This document shows, in pieces, positions 12,598 to 20,854 of a stretch of 64,000 nt of DNA (position 1 is the stretch's first letter; each line of letters begins with the position of its first letter). The notes below the pieces were generated by a model, which made no database searches, had not been told where the DNA came from, and saw only the letters and a program-made list of their open reading frames with translations. The DNA is from Asanoa sp040676615 (lineage in GTDB: Bacteria; Actinomycetota; Actinomycetes; Mycobacteriales; Micromonosporaceae), in NCBI RefSeq assembly GCF_040676615.1, contig NZ_JBFAPI010000006.1, forward strand, positions 381,899-445,898, read 5' to 3'. Position numbers and translations under genes: made by a program.

Positions 12598-13083
12598 GTG
12601 AAACCTTGGCGCGAAGCGGCGGCCCGCATGTTCGGGCGTCCCACCCCGGCGCGGATGGTGCCGACCGGTTCGGTGCGGCAGCAGCGGCGGATGCCGGCTC
12701 CGCTGCGCCGGCGCGAAGACCGGATGCTCGACTACTCGCCGGAGCTCGACGGCCGCGCCGACCCGGGCGAGGTCGTGTGGACCTGGGTGCCCTACGAGGA
12801 AGACCCGCGCCAGGGAAAGGACCGCCCGGTCGTGGTGGTCGGCCGCCGGGGCCGCACGATGCTCGGCCTGATGCTCTCCAGCAACGAGCGCCGCGACGGC
12901 CAGCACGGCTGGCTCGCGCTCGGCACCGGCTCCTGGGACCGCGACTCGCGGCCGAGCTGGGTGCGGCTCGACCGGGTGCTGACCGTGCACGAGACCGGCA
13001 TCCGGCGCGAGGGCTCCGTCCTCGACCGGGGCCGCTTCGACCGGATCGCGGCCCGGCTCCGCCACGACTACGGCTGGCGTTAA
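12598..13083 (+). CDS. PemK/MazF-like protein without a visible antitoxin
   Basis: 161 residues; the first ~50 are basic and not conserved-looking, and the rest resembles the PemK/MazF barrel (PGEVVWTWVPYEEDP-GKDRPVVVVGR, then a late LDRVLTVHETGIRREG). MazF toxins cut mRNA; many long actinobacterial members stand alone and are of unknown activity. No small antitoxin frame is seen upstream: the LysR gene ends 11 bp before it. GTG 12598 is the likely start but other in-frame starts exist. Confidence 0.68.
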   Translation: MKPWREAAARMFGRPTPARMVPTGSVRQQRRMPAPLRRREDRMLDYSPELDGRADPGEVVWTWVPYEEDPRQGKDRPVVVVGRRGRTMLGLMLSSNERRDGQHGWLALGTGSWDRDSRPSWVRLDRVLTVHETGIRREGSVLDRGRFDRIAARLRHDYGWR

Positions 13084-13114
13084 AGGCATTTCGCGCGGTT
13101 CTTCCGGCTCAGGT

Positions 13115-13130
13115 CGGCCCGTGCGGGCCG
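13115..13130. terminator. Possible bidirectional terminator hairpin
   Basis: CGGCCCG-TG-CGGGCCG, a perfect 7-bp inverted repeat just before the convergent APH-fold gene end. GC-rich, no T-tract. Confidence 0.4.
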
Positions 13131-13787
13131 CTAGGCCACCGGTTCGGGTCGGACGAGCGCCACCGCCCGGTCGAGTTGCGCCAACTCGGCCTCGCTCATC
13201 GTCGGGTTGGCCCGGCGCATGGCCAGCACCCAGGCGACCGCGTCCGGCGACGGCGGCTTCAGCGACGCGGCCAGCGCGGTGAGCGTCTGCCGGGCCGCGG
13301 CCGTCACGGCCGGATCGAGCGGCCAGAGCGTGACCTGGGCCAGGATCAGCAGGCTCATCGCCACGTCGCGGTCGGGCGGGCCCTCGGTGGCGTTACGCCA
13401 GTCGATCGCCACCGGGCCCCGGGCGGTCAGCATGACGTTGTCCGGGTGCAGGTCGAGGTGCAGGATCCGGTCGCCGGGGTCGGCGGCGATGCGGGGCGGC
13501 AGCGCGTGCAGGCGCTCGTGCAGGTCGGCGATCACCGCCGCCACGGCGTCGGGGGTTGACTCGCCGGCCAGCGCCGCCGACAGCAGGGTCGGGCCGTCGA
13601 GCCGTTCCATGACCAGGTCCGGGCCGTCGGCGTCGTAGACGATCGGCGCCGGGTAGCCGGCCCCGGTCAGGTAGGCCATCACCTCGGCCTCGGGTGCGCT
13701 GTCGCCGCCATGCCGGTAGCGGCGCAGCACCCGGTCGGGGCCCAGCGCGTAGACGTCGGCCTCCCGGCCGGACGCGATCAACTCCAT
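13131..13787 (-). CDS. APH-fold phosphotransferase family protein
   Basis: 218-residue compact kinase-like protein. Catalytic loop HLDLHPDNVML and metal-binding segment AIDWRN are present; the N-lobe is short (SGREADVYALGPDRVLRRYR). ATG 13787 has GGAG about 10 nt upstream; ATG 13796 is possible but has its GGAG only 1 nt away. It lies 16 bp behind the ECF41-like sigma gene, so the two are probably co-transcribed. Substrate unknown. Confidence 0.8.
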   Translation of the reverse strand: MELIASGREADVYALGPDRVLRRYRHGGDSAPEAEVMAYLTGAGYPAPIVYDADGPDLVMERLDGPTLLSAALAGESTPDAVAAVIADLHERLHALPPRIAADPGDRILHLDLHPDNVMLTARGPVAIDWRNATEGPPDRDVAMSLLILAQVTLWPLDPAVTAAARQTLTALAASLKPPSPDAVAWVLAMRRANPTMSEAELAQLDRAVALVRPEPVA

Positions 13788-13803
13788 GCCCGGCATTCTC
13801 CGG

Positions 13804-14685
13804 TCAGTCGAGCCAGGCCGCCAGGTCGAGCGCGCGCAGCCGGTGCGGGTCGCCGAGCACGTGGATCTCGGTGATCAGGCCGCCGCGGACCACGAAGGAC
13901 ATGATCGAGACCACCTGGTCGCGCGGCGCGATGACGGCACCGGGCGTGCCGTTGATGAGCGCGTGTTTGACGTAGGGCGCGAGTTGTTTCGCTGTCTTCG
14001 CCTGGCTGGCCACCGCGACGCCGCCGCGGATGATCGCGGAGAACGCCGGCCGGCCGGCACCGCCGTCGGCGCGCAGCACCACGTCGGGGTCGAGCACGGC
14101 GACGAGCGCGTCGAAGTCGCCGGCCCGCGAGGCGGCGAAGAACGCGTCGACCACCTCGCGCTGGCGGGCCAGGTCGGCGTCGGGTTCCGGCGCGGACTCC
14201 TGCACCCGGCGCCGGGCCCGGCTGGCCAACTGCCGGGTGGCCGCCGGGGTGCGGTCGACGATCAGCGCGATCTCGTCGAAGGCCACGGCGAACATGTCAT
14301 GGAGTACGAAGGCCAGCCGCTCGGCCGGGTTCAGCGTGTTGAGCACGACCAGCAGTGCCAGCCCGACCGCGTCGGCGAGCAACGCCTGGTCTTCGGGGCC
14401 GACGCCCTCGGCCGGGCTGACCACCGGGTCAGGGAGGTGCGTGTCGAGCGGAAGCTCCGCCCGGGTGCCCCGGGAGCGCAGCATGTTGAGGCAGATCCGG
14501 CCGACCACCGTGGTCAGCCAACCGCCCAGGTTGCTCACCTCGGCGATGTCGGTGCGGGCGAGCCGGAGCCAGGTCTCCTGGACCGCGTCGTCGGCCTCGC
14601 TCAACGAGCCGAGCATCCGGTAGGCCACCGCCCTCAGGCGGCCGCGGTGCTCCTCGAAAAGTCGCGCCAACTCGGTTTCGTCCAC
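13804..14685 (-). CDS. ECF41-type RNA polymerase sigma factor with SnoaL-like C-terminal domain
   Basis: 293 residues: sigma region 2 (residues ~5-70, AYRMLGSLSEADDAVQETWL), region 4 (~110-160) and a C-terminal SnoaL-like extension (~175-293). In place of an anti-sigma factor, ECF41 members use this extension to tune activity; diagnostic motifs appear as DGGAG (canonical DGGGK) and DPHRL (canonical NPDKL). ECF41 genes typically neighbour oxidoreductase/epimerase or CMD genes; here an NmrA-like oxidoreductase is divergent at 14763. GTG 14685 is supported by an upstream AGAGG. Confidence 0.85.
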   Translation of the reverse strand: MDETELARLFEEHRGRLRAVAYRMLGSLSEADDAVQETWLRLARTDIAEVSNLGGWLTTVVGRICLNMLRSRGTRAELPLDTHLPDPVVSPAEGVGPEDQALLADAVGLALLVVLNTLNPAERLAFVLHDMFAVAFDEIALIVDRTPAATRQLASRARRRVQESAPEPDADLARQREVVDAFFAASRAGDFDALVAVLDPDVVLRADGGAGRPAFSAIIRGGVAVASQAKTAKQLAPYVKHALINGTPGAVIAPRDQVVSIMSFVVRGGLITEIHVLGDPHRLRALDLAAWLD

Positions 14686-14709
14686 CGGTCACATCCTCTC
14701 GCCACCACG

Positions 14710-14736
14710 TGTCATACCGGTAGAAGAGCGAGGCTA
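14710..14736 (+). promoter_or_regulatory. Candidate ECF41-dependent promoter of the NmrA-like gene
   Basis: TGTCATA (14710-14716) matches six of seven bases of the -35 I recall for ECF41 targets (TGTCACA), followed after 16 nt by GCTA rather than the expected CGTC. A partial match only. Confidence 0.3.
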
Positions 14737-14762
14737 CAAACCCAGCGAACCGGAGGAACATC

Positions 14763-15551
14763 ATGAAAACCCCCATCCTGGTCACCGGCGGTACGGGCAC
14801 CCTCGGCCAGTTGGTCGTGCCCCGCCTGCTGGAGAAGGGCAGCCAGGTCCGGGTGCTCACCCGCACGGCGCGGCCGGCCGCAGACGGGATCAGCTACGTG
14901 GTCGGTGACCTGGCCAGCGGTGCCGGCGCGGAGGCCGCGGTCGAGGGTGTCGGCACCATCGTGCACCTGGCCGGCAGCCAGAAGGGCGACGACGTCAAGG
15001 CCCGGCACCTGATGGCCGCGGCGGCGAAGGCCGGCGTCGAGCATGTGGTCTACATCTCGGTCGTCGGCGCCGACCGCACCCCGGTGAAGAGCGCGGCCGA
15101 CCGGGCCATGTTCGGCTACGTCGAGGCGAAGCGGCTGGCGGAGGAGATCGTGGTCGCCTCCGGCGTTCCCTACTCGACACTGCGCGCGACCCAGTTCCAC
15201 GAGCTGATCTTCACGACCGTGAAGGCGCTGGCGAAGCTGCCCGTGGTGCCTGCGCCCGCCGGCCTGAAGGCCCAGCCGATCGCAGCCGACGAGGTCGCGG
15301 CCCGGCTGGTCGAACTCGCGCTCGGCGAGCCGCAGGGCCTGGTGCCGGACTACGGCGGGCCCCGCGTCTACGCCTTCGCCGACCTGGCCCGTTCCTACCT
15401 GAAGGCGACCGGTCGCCGCCGCCCGATCATCCCGATGCCGGCGCCCGGCGCCGCGGCCCGCGCGTACCGGGCCGGCGCCAACCTGACGCCGGACCGGGCG
15501 GTCGGTAGCCTCACGTGGGAAGACTTCCTGACCCACCGACTGGCGGCGTGA
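14763..15551 (+). CDS. NmrA-like / SDR family NAD(P)-binding oxidoreductase
   Basis: 262-residue atypical short-chain dehydrogenase. The Rossmann motif TGGTGTLGQLV starts at residue 8; the usual catalytic YxxxK is not obvious, though GYVEAKRLAEEIV occurs at the equivalent place. NmrA-like members can be redox sensors or true reductases. GGAGGA lies 5-6 nt before ATG 14763. It is divergent from the ECF41-like sigma factor and is the likely direct target of that sigma factor. Confidence 0.87.
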   Translation: MKTPILVTGGTGTLGQLVVPRLLEKGSQVRVLTRTARPAADGISYVVGDLASGAGAEAAVEGVGTIVHLAGSQKGDDVKARHLMAAAAKAGVEHVVYISVVGADRTPVKSAADRAMFGYVEAKRLAEEIVVASGVPYSTLRATQFHELIFTTVKALAKLPVVPAPAGLKAQPIAADEVAARLVELALGEPQGLVPDYGGPRVYAFADLARSYLKATGRRRPIIPMPAPGAAARAYRAGANLTPDRAVGSLTWEDFLTHRLAA

Positions 15552-15654
15552 CACTGCGGTTCGGCCTCGGCCTTGTGCCCGCTACCGGCAAGCGGTTCTC
15601 GGCCGGATCGGGTGCTCTCATGTACGCGCTGGAGCACCTACCCGACCTCCGTGC

Positions 15655-15668
15655 GGGTTCGCGAACCC
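15655..15668. terminator. Palindrome between convergent genes, possible terminator
   Basis: GGGTTCGCGAACCC, a 14-bp perfect palindrome that could fold as a 5-bp stem with a CGCG loop. The 139-bp gap (15552-15690) around it shows nothing else. Confidence 0.3.
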
Positions 15669-15690
15669 AAGCCAACCGGGTTCGAATTTC

Positions 15691-18600
15691 CTAACCGGCT
15701 TCGGCGGCGTCCATGGCCTTGTAGATGCGTTGTTCGGAGACCGGGTAGGGAGTGCCGAGGGCCTGGGCGAAGATGTTGACCCGGAGTTCTTCGATCATCC
15801 AGCGGATCTCGACCACGGCCTCGGCTCGGCGGCGGCTCGGTGGCAGCGCCGCCTGCATGGCGTCGTATTCCTTCTGGACCTGGGCGATCCGGGCCTGGCC
15901 GGCGCGGTCGCGGGCCGGGTCCTGGCCCAGCCTGTCCAGGCGGCGTTCGACGGCGGCCAGGTAGCGCGGCAGGTCGCCGAGGTGGGTCCAGCCGGTCGCG
16001 GTGATGAAGCCGGGGTAGATCAGGGCCGACAGTTGGGCCCGCACGTCGGTCAGCGCGGCCAGCGCGTCCAATGAGGACATCCGGGAGATGCGCAGTTCGG
16101 CGGCGTGTTGCGCGGCCAGGGCCCGTTCGACCCGGGCGACCACCGCGACCACCGTGTCGACCAGGTCGGCCCGCACCTGGTCGCGCAGGGCGGCGAAGCC
16201 GTCCGGGTCCCAGGCCGGGCCGCCGGCCTGGGCGACGAGGCGGTCGACCGCCGCGCCGGCCGCGTCGCGCAACAGTTCCGGCACGCTGCGGTGCGGGTTG
16301 CGGCTCAGGGCCAGCTTCTGCTGGTTGGTCAGCCGGCCCTGCAGGAACGTGGCCGGGTTGGGCAGCGTCAGCAACAACAGCCGGCGCGTGCCGGCGATCA
16401 TCGCGGCGGCCTGCTCGCCCGCCGTGTCGAAGACCTCGACGCCGACCGTGGTGCCCTCGTCGACCAGCGCCGGGTAGGCGGTGACCCGGAAGCCGGCCCG
16501 GTCCTGCTCCAGGGTGCGGGGGAGCGGGCCGAAGTCCCAGGACGTCAGGCCCGAGCGGGCGATGCCGGGCGCGGCCGCGGTGACCGTCGCGCGGACCTCG
16601 GCCTTGAGTTGGGCCTGCAACGCCGCCAGGTCCTTGCCGCGGGCCACCTCGCGGTCGCCGTCGACCACCCGGTAGGTCAGTTTCAGGTGGTCGGGCACCC
16701 GCGACAGGTCCCAGGCGTCGTGCGGCACCGTCACGCCGGTCATCCGACGCAGTTCGCGGGTGACCGCCTCGATCAGGGACACGCCCGTCGTCGGTGTGAC
16801 GCCGGCCAGCGCGGCGCGGGCGAAGTCAGGAGCCGGCACGAAGTTGGTGCGGATCGCCTTGGGCAGTGAGCGGATCAGCGCGACCACGAGGTCGAAGCGC
16901 AGGCCCGGCACCTGCCAGTCGAAGTCTTCGGGGCGCACCTGGCCGAGCATCGGCAGCGGCACGTCGACCGTGACACCGTCTGTCGTGGACCCCGGAGCGA
17001 ACTCGTAGGTCAGCGGCAGCGCCGCGGATTCCGAGCGCCACACGTCGGGGTAGGAGGCCGGATCGACGTCGCCGCGGCCGGCGTTGACCAGGAACTCGCG
17101 GGTGAAGGTGAGCAACGTCGGGTTTTCCCGGCGGGCCTTCTTCCACCACGCGTCGAAATGCCGCCCGGAGACGACGTCGGCCGGGATCCGCTGGTCGTAG
17201 AAGGCGTAGAGGCTCTCCTCGTCGACCAGGATGTCGCGCCGGCGGACCCGGTCCTCCAGCGTCGCCACCTCTTCCAGCAGGCGGGCGTTGTCGCGGAAGA
17301 AGTGGTGGTGGTTGGTCCAGTCGCCCTCGACCAGGGCGTGCCGGATGAACAGCTCGCGGGACAGCACCGGGTCGACCCGGGCGTAGGTGACCCGGCGGCC
17401 GACCACGATCGGCACACCGAACAGGGTGACCCGCTCGACCGCCATCACCGCCGCCTGTTTCTTCTCCCAGTGCGGCTCGCTGTAGGTGCGCTTGACCAGG
17501 TGGCCGGCGAGCGGCTCGACCCACTCCGGCTCGATCCGGGCGTTGACCCGGGCCCACAGCCGGGAGGTCTCGACCAGTTCGGCCGACATCAGGAAGCGCG
17601 GCGGCTTCTTCGCCAGGGTCGAGCCCGGGAAGATGGCGAACTTGGCACCGCGGGCGCCGAGGTATTCGCGCTTCTCGCCCTCGCGCAGGCCGATCTGGGA
17701 GAGCAGCCCGGCCAGCAGCGACTGGTGCAGCCGCGCCGGGTCGGGCGACGAGGAGGGCACCAGGCCGAGCGACTTGGTCACCTGCCGGAGCTGGGCGTGG
17801 ATGTCCTGCCACTCGCGGGCCCGCAGGTAGTTGAGGTATTCGGCGCGGCACAGCCGGCGGAACGCGCTCGACGACAGCTCCTTCTGCCGGTCGCGCAGGT
17901 GTCGCCAGAGGTTGAGGTAGGTGACGAAGTCGGAGTCGGGGTCGGCGAACCGGGCGTGCAACTGGTCGGCGTGGGTGCGATGCTCGACCGGCCGTTCGCG
18001 CGGGTCCTGGATGGACAGTGCGGCCGCGACCACCATCACCTCGTCGAGGCAACCGTTGCGGTCGGCCTCGAGCACCATCCGGCCCAGCCGCGGGTCGACC
18101 GGCAGTTGCGCGAGCCGGCGGCCGGCCTCGGTGAGGCGCTTCGCGTCGTCGAGCGCGCCCAACTCCTGGAGCAGGGCCACGCCGTCGGTGATGTTGCGCC
18201 GGTCGGGCGGGTCGATGAACGGGAAGTTGGCGACGTCGCCGAGGCCGATCGCGGTCATCTGCAGGATGACCGAGGCCAGGTTGGTACGCAGGATCTCCGG
18301 CTCGGTGTATTCGGGCCGGGACAGGAAGTCCTGCTCGTCGTAGAGGCGGATGCAGATGCCGGGCGAGGTGCGGCCGCTGCGGCCCTTGCGCTGGTTGGCC
18401 GACGCCTGGGAGACCCGCTCGATCGGCAGCCGCTGCACCTTGAGCCGGTGGCTGTAGCGGGAGATGCGGGCCGTACCCGGGTCGACGACGTATTTGATGC
18501 CCGGCACCGTCAGCGAGGTCTCGGCCACGTTGGTGGCCAGCACCACGCGGCGCCCGGTGTGCGGCTGGAACACCCGGTGCTGCTCGGCCGCCGACAGCCG

Positions 18601-19620
18601 GGCGTAGAGCGGCAGGATCTCCAGGTGCGGGAGGTCGAGCCGGGCCAGCGCGTCGGCGGTGTCGCGGATCTCCCGCTCGCCGCTGAGGAACACCAGCACG
18701 TCGCCGGGCCCTTCGAGAGCGAGTTCGGTGACCGCGTCACCGATCGCCTGGATCGGGTCGCGCACCAGCGAGCCGGCGACCTCGTCGTCGTCTTCGTCGG
18801 CGGGCTCGTCCAGCACCAGGGGCCGGTAGCGCACCTCGACCGGGTAGGTGCGCCCGGACACCTCGACGATCGGCGCCGGCGAGCCGTCTCGCTGCCGGAA
18901 GTGCTCCGCGAAGCGCGACGTCTCGATGGTCGCCGAGGTGATGATCACCTTGAGGTCGGGCCGGCGGGGCAGGAGCGACGCCAGATAGCCGAGGATGAAG
19001 TCGATGTTGAGGCTGCGCTCGTGTGCCTCGTCGATCACCAGGGTGTCGTAGCGCAGCAGATCGCGGTCGGTCTGCAACTCGGCCAGCAGGATGCCGTCGG
19101 TCATCAGCTTGACCAGCGTGTCGTCGCCGCCGCGGTCGGTGAACCGCACCTTGTAGCCGACGGTGCTGCCCAGCGGGGTGCCCAGCTCCTCGGCGATCCG
19201 GTCGGCGACCGTGCGGGCGGCCAGCCGGCGCGGCTGGGTGTGCCCGATCTGACCCCGGATGCCGCGGCCCAGCTCCAGACAGATCTTGGGGATCTGCGTC
19301 GTCTTGCCGGAGCCCGTCTCACCCGCGACGATCACGACCTGGTGGTCGCGGATGGCCGCCGCGATGTCGTCGCGGCGCTCGCTGACCGGCAGCTCGGCCG
19401 GATAGCGGATCACCTGCAGGGCCGCCCGGCGGGCCGCGACCCGGCCCTCGGCCGCCACGACCTCGGTCTCGATCGCGGCCAGCGCCGACGCCTTCTTGGC
19501 CGCGTCACGGATCTTGCGGGTGCCTTCCAGCCGCCGGCCCAGGCGGTGGGCGTCGCGCAGGGTCAGCGCGGCCAGGCGGGTGGGCAACGACGGGTCGGCT
19601 GCTGCTGCGGGCGCGTTCAT
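15691..19620 (-). CDS. hrpA: ATP-dependent RNA helicase HrpA
   Basis: 1309-residue DEAH-box helicase, close to the usual HrpA length of about 1300. Motif I AGETGSGKTTQIPK (near residue 100), motif II VIDEAHERSLNID, motif III SATIE, motif VI QRKGRSGRTSPG. After the helicase core come the winged-helix/HA2 and OB regions and a long DUF3418 C-terminal region. HrpA acts on structured mRNA and collided ribosomes in other bacteria. The next gene upstream (AlkZ-like) ends 33 bp away on the same strand, so they may share a transcript. Confidence 0.95.
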   Translation of the reverse strand: MNAPAAAADPSLPTRLAALTLRDAHRLGRRLEGTRKIRDAAKKASALAAIETEVVAAEGRVAARRAALQVIRYPAELPVSERRDDIAAAIRDHQVVIVAGETGSGKTTQIPKICLELGRGIRGQIGHTQPRRLAARTVADRIAEELGTPLGSTVGYKVRFTDRGGDDTLVKLMTDGILLAELQTDRDLLRYDTLVIDEAHERSLNIDFILGYLASLLPRRPDLKVIITSATIETSRFAEHFRQRDGSPAPIVEVSGRTYPVEVRYRPLVLDEPADEDDDEVAGSLVRDPIQAIGDAVTELALEGPGDVLVFLSGEREIRDTADALARLDLPHLEILPLYARLSAAEQHRVFQPHTGRRVVLATNVAETSLTVPGIKYVVDPGTARISRYSHRLKVQRLPIERVSQASANQRKGRSGRTSPGICIRLYDEQDFLSRPEYTEPEILRTNLASVILQMTAIGLGDVANFPFIDPPDRRNITDGVALLQELGALDDAKRLTEAGRRLAQLPVDPRLGRMVLEADRNGCLDEVMVVAAALSIQDPRERPVEHRTHADQLHARFADPDSDFVTYLNLWRHLRDRQKELSSSAFRRLCRAEYLNYLRAREWQDIHAQLRQVTKSLGLVPSSSPDPARLHQSLLAGLLSQIGLREGEKREYLGARGAKFAIFPGSTLAKKPPRFLMSAELVETSRLWARVNARIEPEWVEPLAGHLVKRTYSEPHWEKKQAAVMAVERVTLFGVPIVVGRRVTYARVDPVLSRELFIRHALVEGDWTNHHHFFRDNARLLEEVATLEDRVRRRDILVDEESLYAFYDQRIPADVVSGRHFDAWWKKARRENPTLLTFTREFLVNAGRGDVDPASYPDVWRSESAALPLTYEFAPGSTTDGVTVDVPLPMLGQVRPEDFDWQVPGLRFDLVVALIRSLPKAIRTNFVPAPDFARAALAGVTPTTGVSLIEAVTRELRRMTGVTVPHDAWDLSRVPDHLKLTYRVVDGDREVARGKDLAALQAQLKAEVRATVTAAAPGIARSGLTSWDFGPLPRTLEQDRAGFRVTAYPALVDEGTTVGVEVFDTAGEQAAAMIAGTRRLLLLTLPNPATFLQGRLTNQQKLALSRNPHRSVPELLRDAAGAAVDRLVAQAGGPAWDPDGFAALRDQVRADLVDTVVAVVARVERALAAQHAAELRISRMSSLDALAALTDVRAQLSALIYPGFITATGWTHLGDLPRYLAAVERRLDRLGQDPARDRAGQARIAQVQKEYDAMQAALPPSRRRAEAVVEIRWMIEELRVNIFAQALGTPYPVSEQRIYKAMDAAEAG

Positions 19621-19653
19621 CTCGCGCCCAAGGATAGGCGGGGAGGGGGTCGG

Positions 19654-20823
19654 TCAGCTCGTGGTTATCCGTACGACGTGATCTTTGGCGGTCGGTTCGG
19701 CGAAGCGGACCAGGGCCTCACCCTCGGCCTCGACCGCCGCGGTCACCGCTTTGGTCGGCTTTTCGAAGGCGGTGACCGTGAGCGTCGCCACGCCCCGCTT
19801 GGTCTCGGTCGACCAGACCCCGGCGACCAGCCCGTCGACCAGGAACGTGGGCAGCCAGCGCAGGTTGCGCTTGAGGTAGACGCGGTCCTTGTAGGCGTCG
19901 GGCAGGATCCGGGCCCGCCGGTTGGCGGCGAACGCGAGCAGCGCGTTGTCGAACGGGGGCAGGAAGCGCGGCGGCGCATCGGTGTCGTCGGCGGGCCGGG
20001 GCGCGCCTTCCACGTCGTAGAGCACCCGGCGGCCGTTCTCCTCCCGCAGCGTGGCCAGGTCGAGCCGTTCGAGCGCGGCCTTGACCGGCCCGGCCGGCGA
20101 GCCGAGCCAGTAGGCGATGTCGTCGGCACCGGCCGGCCCGAACGCGCCGAGGTGCCTGGTGACCGCCGTCTCCCAGGCTTTTTCGCTGGTCAGGCCGCGC
20201 GGGGTGGGCGGGCCGGCCCGATAGCCGGCGGGCGTCTTGGCGCCCCACCCGCCGTCGGTGGGCGCCTTCACGAACGCCGGCTGGGCCCGGAACGGCCGCC
20301 ACTTGTATTCCCGCTGCGCCTCGACCGCCTTGGCCGGCAGGGCATCGGGGTGATCATCAACCCATTTCTCGGCGTACGCGGTGAGTTCGTCGCCCGTTCT
20401 GGTCTTCTTCGCGAAAGCCACCGTGTCGGTGAGCATGTCGCCGGCCCGCTCGGGTTGGTCGACGCCGCGCAGCAACCAGCCGCCCACCCCGGTCTCGGCC
20501 GCGATCCGGGCCCAGACGGGGTGCTCGGCCGCGCTGACCAGGTGCAACGTGCGACGCATGAGGATGCCGGTGACCAGGTCGCCCTTGTCGAGCACGGCCC
20601 ACAGGTCGGCGGGCGAGAACCCGTCGAGGCGGCTGAACAGCCCCAGGGGTGGTGCCGACCACTGCTGCGCCTGGAGCGCGCCGATCTGTTCGATAGCCGA
20701 CACCAACGATTTGCCGCTGTGTTTGCCGCCACCTGGGCCGGCATGCCTGTCCAGCAGGCCCTGCCGGGCCAGCAGCGCGCGGTTCAGACCGGTCGCCGTC
20801 GCGGTATCTTGGGGAGTTCGCAT
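19654..20823 (-). CDS. Winged-helix DNA-binding protein, AlkZ-like
   Basis: 389-residue member of the winged helix DNA-binding family (PF06224) that includes the DNA glycosylase AlkZ. Seen: an N-terminal segment IGALQAQQWSAPPLGLFSR, RRTLHLVSAAEH, and a late WLPTFLVDGLVAGVWSTE typical of the family. The QxQ motif used by AlkZ-type glycosylases appears as LQAQQ, so base excision is possible, but most family members are untested. Its ATG (20823) shares two bases with a possible ATG of the divergent helD. Confidence 0.8.
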   Translation of the reverse strand: MRTPQDTATATGLNRALLARQGLLDRHAGPGGGKHSGKSLVSAIEQIGALQAQQWSAPPLGLFSRLDGFSPADLWAVLDKGDLVTGILMRRTLHLVSAAEHPVWARIAAETGVGGWLLRGVDQPERAGDMLTDTVAFAKKTRTGDELTAYAEKWVDDHPDALPAKAVEAQREYKWRPFRAQPAFVKAPTDGGWGAKTPAGYRAGPPTPRGLTSEKAWETAVTRHLGAFGPAGADDIAYWLGSPAGPVKAALERLDLATLREENGRRVLYDVEGAPRPADDTDAPPRFLPPFDNALLAFAANRRARILPDAYKDRVYLKRNLRWLPTFLVDGLVAGVWSTETKRGVATLTVTAFEKPTKAVTAAVEAEGEALVRFAEPTAKDHVVRITTS

Positions 20824-20854
20824 GGTTGCCGGTTCGCTTCCGGAAGGAACGTTG

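Noticed and set aside
17158..20854. A 1200-codon open frame antisense to hrpA and the AlkZ-like gene
   Set aside because: Shadow of high-GC third positions; it runs through two clear opposite-strand genes and has no domain signature.
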